From the NCBI RefSeq assembly GCF_000165425.1, contig NW_001799067.1:502867-566866 (forward strand): 64,000 bases of DNA. Direction: 5' to 3'. Shown piece by piece: positions 1-11,823 of the stretch. The translations under genes were made by a program, and so were the position numbers. The DNA comes from Paramecium tetraurelia. Lineage: Eukaryota; Ciliophora; Oligohymenophorea; Peniculida; Parameciidae. Each line of letters starts with the position of its first letter. Position 1 is the first letter of the stretch. Under the pieces are notes generated by a model, which saw only the letters and a program-made list of their open reading frames with translations, did not search any database and was not told the origin of the DNA.

Positions 1-718
1 TTAATTCATTATAATTCAAACTCTAAAATAATATGTAATAATATACATCTTCAAAAATTGGTTATAAAACATTTTACAGAGTTTCTTTCGCGTCCTTTAA
101 GACATGGGATCTTTAAATCATATTTCCATCAATAAATATCCTAATTGGAATACTGAGTTATTATTCCTTCTTTAACATGGTTAAATCCCAGATTTTGTCA
201 AAGAATTCATAAAATTGAGGTCTATAATTATGGTCAGAATAGTTTTGGAACATTTTATACTATTATTCTATAGTAATTGTCTAGAAGATTTATCGTTCCC
301 ATTTATGACCATACCTAATCATGCATGCCTATTTTAGATTCCAAAAGTATCTATTTTTGATATCAACTTAAATGTTCTCAGAAATAGGTAATACATTTTC
401 TGGTCTTTTTTTAAAATGAACAACCATTTCTACCTCCTCATTAATTCTATCTATTTGTACAAAGAAAGGAATATGCCACTAAATGGGTTAATCATTAAAT
501 GATAACCACAGGGAGGATCTCGCTTTATTTGAGTATCTTATAAAATGATTGTAGATTGATTCAAAATAGAATCCAGGATACTTATTGTTGTAAACTATGC
601 AAACAAAGGGGATGATATCCTCAACATCTTAAATGATAAATTTTCCAAGAAAAGATTATTCATTAATTTATTTGCGAATATCTTCTAAACTCATTTCTTC
701 TAAGGGTTAATTATCCAT
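1..718 (-). CDS. ATG5: Autophagy protein 5 (ATG5), 3' end outside window
   Basis: ATG5 is the acceptor of the ubiquitin-like ATG12; with ATG16 it forms the complex that directs ATG8 lipidation on the phagophore. With TAA/TAG as Gln the frame runs unbroken from the ATG at 718 to the window edge (about 239 residues, no intron needed). It aligns by eye with human ATG5: a WLSFNDQPIQWHIPFFVQID block (human [20 protein letters not shown]), a VVHFKKRPENVLP block (human VHFKSFPEKDLLH) and an NLKQACMIRYGH block in which Lys129 matches the ATG12 acceptor Lys130. The start is the first ATG, followed by an acidic stretch typical of the family. The C-terminal domain lies beyond base 1. Identification is strong by family knowledge; the lysine assignment is inference. 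Confidence 0.9.
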
Positions 719-796
719 ACTATTTTAATAATATATTATTTATATAAATATTTTAATATAACTTATTTTATTGATCATTTATTTATATGTAATAAA

Positions 797-1012
797 ATGT
801 CCTATTTGATTGTTGTTTAAGTGAACTAAAAACAAGAGAGTTATAATAAAAAATAGATAATTTTTTACAATAGGAAGTTAAATAATAACTCAATAAGAGT
901 AGATCGTGAGCAGAGGATTTACAATTATAAAAGAGGCTTATATTTTAATATGAATAATAATTTAGAAATTTGTGAGCTATAAAATAAATATTTTAATGAT
1001 GTTAGAGTGTGA
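797..1012 (+). CDS. Small open frame, 71 codons, unrecognised
   Basis: An ATG-initiated frame of 71 codons ending in TGA, in the gap between ATG5 (divergent) and the eL20 gene. It is rich in Asn, Lys, Tyr and Ile and has no recognisable domain, signal peptide or membrane segment. It contains five TAA/TAG codons, as real genes here do, but in DNA this AT-rich an open run of this size can arise by chance. It may equally be non-coding promoter DNA shared by its neighbours. Confidence 0.22.
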
Positions 1013-1168
1013 GGGATAATGAATTTGAAGAGCATTTGAATAGATTTCGTATAATATAAGTTTGTATTCTATTGTTTATCTAAATTGGGTGAGAAATTAA
1101 ATCTTTTTTTAAAATATAAAAAAATGGTTAAAAACTCAGCACAAGACCCTTAAGATAATTCACTCTAA

Positions 1169-1805
1169 ATGAAAGTAATTGATAAAAGTGCTATTGGCTT
1201 AGACTAGATAATATTTGGTTTCCGGAAGAAGACTTCCATCTAAGGAAGACCCAAATCCCAAAGTGATTAGTATGAGAATCTTTGCAAGAAACACAGTCGC
1301 TGCTAAAAGCAGATTCTGGTATAGCATGAGTTAATGGTTAGGTGGAATTTAAGAAGACTCAATAAACTCAGACCTTCACATGGATAGATCTTAGCAGTAT
1401 AAGAATTATTTGAAAGAAGAGACACAAATGTCAAAACATACGGAATCGTTCTTAAATATTAATCCAGAACAACCATTCATAATATGTACAAGGAATTCAG
1501 AGACACAACTTTAAATGGAGCAGTCTCTTAATTATGTAATAACATTTGCTGAAGAATATTTTAGATCAAGAAATGGCTGGAAATCACAGAGCTCAACCAT
1601 AAACAATTCATATTCTCAGAACATCAGTTTTAACAAAGAGTGCTGATATCAAGAGAGGAAAGACTAATTAATACAGAGTACAATTCAAATATAGTTTTAG
1701 GGTGACTCAATCAAATTCCCAATTGTCAAAACAGTCCCAAGAGCTAGTCACAAAAAGTTCAGAACAGTGTTCAAAGCCAAAAGACCCAACCTCTACAGAT
1801 CATGA
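1169..1805 (+). CDS. RPL18A: 60S ribosomal protein eL20 (L18a)
   Basis: Large-subunit ribosomal protein. Four frame-restoring introns (1175-1202, 1319-1341, 1536-1564, 1678-1700; all start GTA and end TAG) give 177 residues, the usual eL20 size. Recognisable blocks: [13 protein letters not shown] at the N-terminus, [37 protein letters not shown] (human [20 protein letters not shown]), [16 protein letters not shown] and a [16 protein letters not shown] tail. The start at 1169 is preferred because it leaves ten residues before RRLP, close to yeast MAHFKEYQVIG; an in-frame ATG at 1124 would add 15 residues. Without splicing the gene looks broken in three places, which makes it a good ruler for intron size in this genome. 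Confidence 0.95.
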
Positions 1806-1935
1806 ACATGTTATTTTAGTACAATAATCATCATATAATAATATTTAATATTAATTAATCATTCCCATTAAGCCACTATTCAAACATCATTTGAAATTGG
1901 TTCATAAAATATAAATTTTAATATAATATATATTA

Positions 1936-3284
1936 TCATTATTTATTAATCAATTTTTTAAAATTAGGCAATTTTTAAACAGGTTCTTGATTATGATGTA
2001 TCTAAATGGATAAAGATCCAGTAAAAGTCTGAATTTTCATCAAATTAAGATAATTTAAAGCTTCGCTTGCGCTTATCCTATTTTATGGATTTTCTTCTAA
2101 CATTTAAGCTATAAGATTTTAGTAGTCATTTGATTTTATTTTTTAAAGTATCTAAGTAGTAACGGTGAAATTTTTGTTGTTTTCCATAATTTCCTTTTAA
2201 TTGCTTCCTATAATTAATTTTAGGCCAGTCAACCTAAATTGTTTTATTATTCTTACATTTGGTATAAAATGGCACCACATGCAAAGATATCCACTTTTTC
2301 TGATACTTTTTAAGAATTATCAAATAATTCTGGTGCCATATATCCAGGAGTTCCAAATTTCATGTCTTTATCTTTATCCAACTCCTATAACTTTCCCGCA
2401 CTTGCAAAATCAATTATGTATAATTAGGAAAATTAACCCAAATCATAAAATAAAATGTTTTCTGGTTTTATATCTCTGTGTACAAATCCATTTTTATGAA
2501 TATGATTAATCCCCTCCAAAATTTACTATTGAGCTTAACATTATATACTGTACATGTAATATGATTATAACTTCTTGACTATTTAGTTTGCAATATTTGA
2601 GACATTGACTGAGAGAGCCACCTCTTAGGTATTATAGCACGATCTAATATGTGGAATCTGATTCGAAGATTTGGATTAGCTTGACTATATTTTTGTGTTT
2701 TAGTTATCTCAAGCTTTCAACTTCGTTTTGAAATAACTACATAAAAAAGACATGGTACTTATTAACTATTTTTTTTCAGTTTTTTCATCTCTTTTAAAGC
2801 AAATATTTATTCATGATCAATTCTTTTGATCAATTAGATCTTCTTTATAAATAGATTTAAATACAGAACTTTATTATTTGGATTCAGGTTTTTTTATTGC
2901 TTCAAAAAAGAGATCCATATTATAATAAATCACTTTTCCATCCATGTATTCTTTAACTCGGAGCAACACATTCTCATCAGCATAAAAATATCTCTCTTAT
3001 CCGTTCCAAAATATCGCAAAGGCTACTAATTTCTGATTTTCCTCATTTACTTTCCAATCAATCATGGTTTGCGAATTCATTGGAATTACATACTTGATTT
3101 TTTAAGTAGACTTAACTATAAACTAAAATATTACTTCCCCAATATCAATACTGTCCTGTTTAAGATAGATAATATAGCTTCTATCGAACAATAAGTGCTC
3201 TCTTATGCAATACATCAATTTGAATATTAATGAATTAAGATTAAAAGATTCTATCCGCTCTTAAATCCCTGCTTCTAATTTCAT
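1936..3284 (-). CDS. Ser/Thr protein kinase with N-terminal PH-like region
   Basis: About 417 residues after removing introns at 2234-2256, 2526-2553, 2737-2758 and 2843-2864. The kinase domain shows FALKEM (beta-3 Lys), NEVESLRQLKHKNIVKL (alpha-C Glu), HRDIKPEN with the catalytic Asp, IIDFASAG in place of DFG, GTPGYMAPEL and DIFACGAILY, so catalysis looks possible despite DFG being DFA. The first ~180 residues have short beta-like strands and a tryptophan (IDWKV) and resemble the PH domain that precedes many ciliate CaMK/CDPK-type kinases; that is inference. No Gly-rich loop is visible before FALKEM. Around 2830-2865 the frame works only with an intron ending AAAG; the alternative frame reads SSVFKSIYKED, itself loop-like, then meets TGA. 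The N-terminal start is the least certain part. Confidence 0.78.
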
Positions 3285-3697
3285 TAACCAACTAGTAGAG
3301 CATATTATAGAAAATGAAAAACTAATCATACAACTACCTGAAATATTGTAATACATTTATTTATAAGATGTATCCAAATTTTAACAATCAATTGATAAGA
3401 TTGCAGGAAGAATACCAAGTCATTCCGATTCCTTTTTGTCTGTAATCAAGAAAATGCAAGCGAATATGGCAGAAACTATTTAAATTACATAAGAAAAAGT
3501 TTAAATTTTAACTTTCAAATGAGCTCATTTTATGTTATTTATTTAGAATCTAATAGAAATACACATACGATCGACGAAGATTTTTGATATTCGAGTAGCA
3601 AGTGCGAACTATTTCATAAATCTTACTATTGTGTTATTATCATATAATTAATTATAAATAATATAAATCCTCGGAAATTGATTAAAATTTTATAAAC
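3285..3697. other. Non-coding gap between kinase start and carboxypeptidase stop
   Basis: About 410 bp of AT-rich DNA holding the promoter of the minus-strand kinase and the 3' end of the carboxypeptidase gene. Short frames on the minus strand (around 3380-3530) end in TGA and join to nothing. I see no structured RNA or repeat here. Confidence 0.5.
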
Positions 3698-5218
<1,521 letters not shown>

Positions 5219-5291
5219 TCTTTATTTTTAATATTTTGTTCTAAATGATGATTTAATTGCATATGTAATAATAATTATTAATATATTATTA

Positions 5292-6156
5292 ATGGGAAAT
5301 GGTACGATTATTTTATATTTAATAAGATGCTTTGAGCTCTTGTACAAAAAAACAAAAATCCTCCTTAGTTTAAAGAGAATCAAATATTACAATAAGTAGA
5401 TAGTTCAACTCAACAATGTGTTCGATATTGCAGGGAGATATATATTGTTAGTGGATTGAATATAGGTATTACATTTGTCTATTATAGTAAATTTGTTCAT
5501 ATGAACCTGCAGATTCTTTAATCGTTAAAACAGTATTTATTTAAATTGATAGTTTAGAGATCAGTATATTAATAATAGATAGAGTGATGAGATCAGAGCA
5601 AGTATATTCTATGTTCGATTTAGTGCATGTTGGAGATGTTATTTTAACAGAGAGATAGAATCTATTCCTACTTCATGCTAAATTACCGATGTATTCCGAA
5701 ATTAAAGATTTATAAAAAGTATATTCAACATATGAAAAATGGTATCTAAATCTAAGATTTTAAGTTTGGAGATTGCTGATGAAAACATTTTGTCTGAAAT
5801 CACTTTTACAGAATAAAATGCTTTAAATTTTGCTATTCCAAAATAGTATAACGCAGAATGTTTAATTAGATGTATCATAAATTATATTAGTTTGAATCCT
5901 TAAACTAATTTAAAATAAATAAATTTCCTTAGCAATGATTACACAACAGTAAATTCAATCATTATTTTAGATTAACATATTTAAACTTGAATTAGATAAT
6001 ATTTTAGAAGAAATGAAAGTCCCAAATTTGGCAGAGAAAAATAGGAAAATCTTTTTTGAATTTTTAAACTCAACTAATTGTGAAGAAGCTCCATATTTTC
6101 TAAGTACAGGCTTGACAACAAGTTTTGCCCATCTAACTGAGAAAAGTGCTGAGTGA
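5292..6156 (+). CDS. Unrecognised protein, about 255 residues
   Basis: Divergently placed 73 bp from the carboxypeptidase start. A consistent model needs introns near 5344 (GTACA...TTAG), 5450-5490, about 5735-5757 (ends AAG) and about 5952 (GTAAA...TTTTAG). The product has no Cys/His cluster, signal peptide or clear membrane span; recognisable stretches are VFIQIDSLEISILIIDRVM, HVGDVILTERQNLFLLHAK and a C-terminal EKNRKIFFEFLNSTNCEE. I do not recognise a family. The second intron is ambiguous (19 nt or 37 nt both keep the frame). That the final three exons stay open and in phase supports a real gene. Confidence 0.6.
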
Positions 6157-6239
6157 TTTGAATTTATTTATACTCTTATATATTGAAATTTAATAGAAAG
6201 TTATTTAATTTAGTACTAATATTCATTATCAACAGTTTT

Positions 6240-7873
6240 TCATTTTATTTTTTCCATAAAATTGATAAAATGATCATAAGTAAACTATTTTTAAATTAAA
6301 AATTATAAATACCCTCCATTTCAAACAATGTTTTTCGAATTCTTTATTTAATGATTGCTAATCAGTTTACATAAGCCTCACTAAACTTTTTTTGCTTATA
6401 TACTAACTCTTATTTGATAATATCTAGAATCCTTTCCTAAGATTCTCTATAGTGAGAACTCTACTTAAAGTGCTGTTCATTATTAAAAAATCTTGAAATG
6501 ATACTTAATCATTAGATTCTATCAATTGCTAATAATCAGTTCCCACATTTTAATCTTAAAATAAGTCTTGCAGTAATTTGCAGAGGCTTACAAGATTCAA
6601 ATTGTTTTCTTCATTTTTATCTAAACTATCATAAAGTTTCTTCATTATTAAAAATTAATGAGGAACAAAAGATTAGATCAAATAAAAAGTAAAGCACTTT
6701 TATAAATAATTAATTTTTTTATGAAGATTTTATGGTATTAATTTTAGTTGATGCAATTTTAAAAATTCCTAATTTCCAGATTACACAAACTTGTTCTCTT
6801 TTATCTAATCAATTTTAATTCTCTATTAAGGTGCCAATTAAAGCATTGCCAATATTAATGATCTTAAATTGATTCCAATTATATTTTATGGGAGCCTTAA
6901 ATTGGCTTTTATTGACTCTAACCATATTTCATTATCTTAATCCTTATAATTGCTAATTTTTGTAGCATTTAACTTTGCAATCATAGTGTAGATTATCAAG
7001 CCTATCTACCATATATCCAATTCTGATGATTTATTCCTATCAATTATATCAAAATTTGTGCTGCTGAACTCACCTTTCTTTAGATGAAATATTCCATTTA
7101 TATTAGTTAATTTAAGGTAATGATATTTTGAATTTACAAAAAAATGAAATGATTGCATGTCCAAGTTGTTATGATATAGCTGTTTAGAATGTAGATGACT
7201 CACAATAGAAATAATCTATGAAACAATTATTGAAATTTGTTCCAAATTTATATCTTCATGTTTATCTAAATAATCTTATAAGCTTTCCTAAGAACAATAC
7301 TCGAAGTAAAACTTGTCTTTTTGCTATGATTCCTCATTTTCTACTTCTAAAATTTCAATTATGTGTGGGTGAGACTAGACTTAACAAATAATTTACAAGT
7401 GCACTTTTATTCAATCTAATATTACTATATTGAATTGTTTCTTCACCTTAAGAAGAGGAACTTGTATAATAAATTCTTCCAGTAAATTTATTTGCAAAGT
7501 ATTTATAAATACATTTATCTGCTTTATTCAATTCTTCGGAAGGAATGAAATCACTTTCCTGCAATTTATTCATATCAGCATTTCTCTTACTTATAAGAAG
7601 AGTTTAATGTGATCTTATGCTTCTGGGTGAGGAGATAAGTTTTTCTTTTTGCATTTGATAACTTTCTAAAATCACTGTCAGCTAATGTTAAGCACTATTA
7701 GGCTAGGACAAATTTCCAAATCTATTATTTCTTTGAAAATGAGAACCAGGAGGTGATTGTTACTTTGAACTTACATTTTAAATTTTCTAGAATAATTGTT
7801 TTTTGTTTACATCGCTCTCACTTTATGATTTATTATTTTTTGAGGAGTTTGTCTTACCACTGCATAATCCCAT
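6240..7873 (-). CDS. CDPK-like pseudokinase, N-myristoylated, degenerate EF-hands
   Basis: 527 residues with two introns (one with AG at the usual site near 7385-7406, one 28 nt near 6262-6289). The N-terminus is MGLCSGK, a good N-myristoylation site with a palmitoylatable Cys4. The middle has kinase-fold landmarks: HPHIIEILEVENEE, FYFEYCSQESLQDYL, LHSKQLYHNNLDMQSFHFF and ELDIWQIGLIIYTM. The catalytic motifs are lost: HRDLKPEN reads HNNLDMQS, DFG reads NIN, and the beta-3 Lys appears as IRL. After the kinase fold comes a calmodulin-like region (LYDSLDKNEENNLNL, VSFQDFLIMNSTLSRV, FTYDHFINFMEKIK) whose loops lack the final Glu. I infer a membrane-anchored scaffold descended from a CDPK. A weakly active kinase cannot be excluded from sequence alone. 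Confidence 0.8.
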
Positions 7874-9029
7874 TTGTTAAATACTAAATTATAAAATGAT
7901 TAAAATAGGATTTAAAACATAAAAATAAATTATGCTCACTTCTTGGATTATTATTAAATACAATAAAATAATTAATATCTAATCAATATACAATAAAAAT
8001 TAATACTGGAAGTAACAAAAGAATATCTTAGATTCCTGATTATCTTCTTTTATGTATATAATTCTTAATTAAATCATAAAAAAATCATTTATATACCTAT
8101 TTTTAAATTTTTAAATTTTTAAATTCACTAGACATCAATTACAACAATTATTTTGATTTTTAGAGTCCATTTAAGAAAATAGCCCTTGTTATAAATGAAT
8201 AATTAATTATACTAATTAATTAATCGACACAATTTATTTTAATTAAATAAATAATTAATAATATGTGTTAATTTATCATTAAGAGATATTAATGTTTTTT
8301 ATATGAATTAAATTACAAATATTTTTAAATCAAATCAAATCAATTCTTACCACTTAAGGAAGAGATTATTTTTTATGATTAAATTGAAATTTCAGAATTA
8401 TATCGATATACATATTTATTTCATCAGATCTTTTTTAAACAATATAATTAAAGATTATTGTCTAAGTATTCTTAAAATAATGTATATGTATTCTTAAAAT
8501 AGATTACGAACAAGAATCTGAAAAAGTATAAAACATATATTTAGTAAATGAACCTTGCATTTGAGTGATAATTAGAATATTTACTAAAATATTAAATAGA
8601 TACTAGTACCTTAGATGCCTAAATTTATCTTCGTTCCTCATATAGTCATTTTATAAGGAGAATTAAAGCAATTAATTATGTTTGAAAATTATGCGAAAAC
8701 TGAATTGCTAATAAGATAGATGAATTACTACCTTGATTTTATATTGAAAATTCACATTTTAAAGTATGCAAGTACTTTTTAGAGAGGCTTTTCAAATTTT
8801 CCAAAAAATGAAGGCTCAATGTTGAATTTAATTAATTATTCACATTATTAATTTGAACTGAAAAATTGAATTAAAATTGCTTCAAAGAACAAAAAAATCC
8901 TAATAATTAATAATATAAATACTCTAATATTGAAGATGCATTGATTCTTATTATAAATTATTATTTATAAAATATAATAATAAATATTCATAAATTCTAA
9001 TTCAATTATGCATTAGATTAAAATTTAAA
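7874..9029. other. AT-rich intergenic region, about 1.15 kb
   Basis: One of the longest gaps in the window, holding the pseudokinase promoter. It is rich in TTAATTAAT runs near 8195-8280 and an ATTTTTAAATTTTTAAATTTT tandem near 8100-8120. There is a 103-codon minus-strand frame (8330-8641) and a 63-codon plus-strand frame (about 8678-8870); neither has a recognisable domain, and both are as expected by chance when TGA is the only stop. No structured RNA was evident. Confidence 0.4.
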
Positions 9030-9930
9030 TCAAATAACAGAAAACTTTACAATTTTCAAATGCTAAATTTTGTAACACAAATTCATAGATCGATATTGAG
9101 GTTTTCTTTTGTAAGGGGGCACTTTAAAGTATGGAGCTAAAGAATCATGCGAGATTTAATCATAATCTATTTAATGAGTTTCACTAAATTCTTCAAACTC
9201 ATTTTCATTTGCATTAACTAAAGCTTCGTATTCTGCCTTGCATTTTTTATAAAACCTTCTGTACTGTCTCCAGCAATACTGAATCAAGGTTTCATCAATA
9301 TTTTGGTCTAAAGGTTCAACTTCATAGAGCATTTTATTTATTAAATTTGGTGCTAAGTATCGATGTTATTTCGTTTAATGTATTACGAAACTATTTGTAT
9401 CATTACTAGTGAAAAATTCAATATTTAAATTCTTTTTGCATTTTTCCTCAAGCTTCATTGTCTTTTTGAGTTATTTCATTCCACTCAAAATTTGTTAAAT
9501 ATTTTTGAAATCTGTGTTTTTATCGTGGATGATATTGCATTAGTATATGTTGTATTTCTATTAAGGAGGCTTAAGGTTATTCTCTAGAATTCATATTTTT
9601 AAGAATACTTTTAAGTGCTTCTTCCTCAAGGAGAAGTCCATTTTTATTACAATACTTTAGATAGTCATATATGTCTGTGAACCCTAGTGACTCAAGATGC
9701 TTGATGAAGAGGAATTCGTTTTAAACACAGCTTTAATATATTGGATCTTAGATTAATTGTTCATATAGAGTTTATTGCAAAGGGGCATTTTTTCGTTTTC
9801 TCAAGATTCTTTCAGTAAGTCCATCAAGCGGTTTATTCTACAATGAATCCTCTTCATGTTCTTACTGGGAATCGGTCAAATCTATAATATTACCGGGAAA
9901 ATTAAAATCTGTCTTAAAAACTTGTTCCAT
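9030..9930 (-). CDS. Unrecognised 291-residue protein
   Basis: Starts MEQVFKTDFNFPG. One 25-nt intron (9584-9608, GTATT...CTAG) is needed; without it the gene looks like two overlapping frames. The N-terminal half has a charged linker (ERILRKRKNAPLQQ) and then a helical block, YEQLIQDPIYQSCVQNEFL, HLESLGFTDIYDYLKYC, whose spacing recalls the short helical bundle of Mediator subunit 31, though I would not assign it. The C-terminal half has TLIQYCWRQYRRFYKKCKAE and an acidic tail. Very short gap to THO subunit 1, same strand, each with its own AT-rich leader. Function unknown. Confidence 0.6.
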
Positions 9931-9993
9931 TTATTTGAGTATTAAAAAATAATTAATTCTATATATATATTTATATGTGTTTAAAATTATACT

Positions 9994-11775
9994 TCACTTC
10001 TAGTTAGGTATTTATTAATTGATGTGAACAGGTTTAATTGTAACAGAATTATTATTGTTATTGTTATTATTATTATTGTTATTATTATTTGTATTATTAT
10101 TATTATTGTTATTATTGTTGTTATTATTAGATTATTATAATCTTTCAGATGTCATCTCGTTTCCAGCATTCTTCAAATTTTCTGCTATGTCTTCTAAATT
10201 AGGTAATGGCTTCAAATCCTATGTTATTAGGTTTGTTATTTTAAGTTCTTTTAACATAAATTTGGAGATGACCCTCACTGATTTCCATGCGTAATCTTTC
10301 ATATTCTTACATCTTTCGTTGTCAGCTATTTTACGATTTTGATCTAATTAATAAAACACTTCATTTAAATAATAATTTAATCCAGGTTCAATAGGATTAG
10401 TTTCAATTTTATAAGGTCTTCCTTGATCTTGGAGAATGTATTGAAATGCATCAGTCTATTTATATTTGAGATCGTCGTAAATTCTTTTCTGAATTTCTTA
10501 TCTTTTTTTTTTGGCTTTCTCAGATGCTTTAATGCTAAGTTTTTCATAGCCATCATCAAAACATTGTTTTTCTGTCACCCAAAGTCGCTGAGATATAACA
10601 ATAGAATACCCAAGTTCGTTCTGTATCAATTAAATGTTAAACTTTTTCTCCTAATTTATCTCCTAATTCATCTAATTATTTTTGAACTTCAATTTTCAAA
10701 TTTTATATGAATTATTTCTAAAATATTAACAGGATTTCAATACTTCTTGATTTTCAAGTTCTGCTACAAAAATAAACAATAAAACTTAATTTAAGAATAA
10801 CTTTCTAAAGTAAGGATCATTAAGTTAATTTTTGAATAAAGAGTATTTTGTTAGGAACTTAGGAAACCTTTTCACAGTTATAATCTCAGGTTCGATAGGA
10901 TTCTCTTTGAAATATTGCAATGCTCTCATTATTACTTTTATGACAGCTTATAGATTCTTTGTCCTTTAGGGTTCAGACACATTCTAAGACACTTAACCAG
11001 CTTCTTCTCCAATATCATCGAATTCTACTTTGTTTCTAAAAATTAATTCAGAGTTATTAAGGTATTTTTGTAAAGTCCAAAAATTTTTATAGAAAGAATA
11101 TGGCAATGAAGCATTGACTTTTACTGCTTCCTCGTCAAAGCCTCTATCCCTTATATTGATTGGCTTCTTCCTCAAGGATGGATGTATTGTTGAGAATATT
11201 TGGGTCAAGAATATTTAAACTTATCCTCTTAAAAATGTGTCATGTGTTGTTGATAGTCTTTTGAGCATGGAATTACAAATTCTCAGCAAAACATATTTGT
11301 TTTCGTCTTAGAATTTTGATATTGTGGCTATCTAACTATATAAATTATTAAAGTAATCCTGAAGTTCTGAAAGAGACAAGCATTCATAAATATCTTCACT
11401 AAAAGCTTAAATTAGTAATGGAATTTACTAAGTGGGTATGATTTGAGATCTGGCACATCTTTGCAAATTGTATAAGATAATTCAGCCAAAAAAATATTTA
11501 CTTTAAGAAGTTCTAAGAGATCCTCATCTAGAACTTTTTTAGTAGTCAATTTCTATCGATTAACATATTATCTTACTAATTTTTGATGTAAATAGTCTCT
11601 ACAGTTTTTTAGGAAAGCTTAGTAAAATGGCTACAATTAATCTGCGGATTCTTCCTCATGGAGCTTTTGCAATTTCTATTTTAATATTTCTGTGTGTCTC
11701 ACTTTGAAATTTAAAATGTACGACTATGAAATATTCAAACAATACTTCAATTTCCATTAGTTTAAATTCACTCAT
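9994..11775 (-). CDS. THOC1: THO complex subunit 1 (THOC1/Hpr1)
   Basis: THO couples transcription elongation to mRNP assembly and export in the nucleus. Four introns (22, 23, 26 and 22 nt; the second ends AAG, the last CAG) give 562 residues. THOC1 landmarks: a leucine-rich N-terminal helical region; MLKRLSTTHDTFLRGQVQIF (human LLRRLSKSQNTVFCGRIQLF); SLPYSFYKNFWTLQKYLNN (human YNLYRKFWSLQDYFRN); and VKRFPKFLTKYSLFKNQLND followed by YFRKLFLNQVLLF (human QLSDSNFRRHILLQYLILF). The C-terminus carries a long asparagine run (see repeat at 10050). The start is the ATG at 11775, followed by a 22-nt intron after residue 10. The match runs over most of the length, so the call is firm; only intron borders are open. 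Confidence 0.9.
10050..10132 (-). repeat. Trinucleotide (AAT/AAC)n tract coding for poly-Asn
   Basis: On the minus strand this is a run of AAT and AAC codons with one ACA, giving about 23 Asn broken by one Thr close to the C-terminus of THO subunit 1. AAT/AAC mixing suggests selection on the protein, or age, rather than a fresh slippage product. Confidence 0.85.
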
Positions 11776-11823
11776 GTTAAAATGTTTATTTAAATAAAAA
11801 TAATTTTTATATTCTAATATAAA

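Noticed and set aside
1169-1805. eL20 as a frameshifted pseudogene
   Set aside because: All apparent frame breaks vanish when four normal GTA...TAG introns are removed, giving a full-length protein.
9030-9930. Two overlapping genes or a frameshift
   Set aside because: A single 25-nt GTA...TAG intron joins the two frames cleanly.
10055-10294. Plus-strand Leu-rich frame over the trinucleotide repeat
   Set aside because: It is the antisense of the poly-Asn tail of THO subunit 1.
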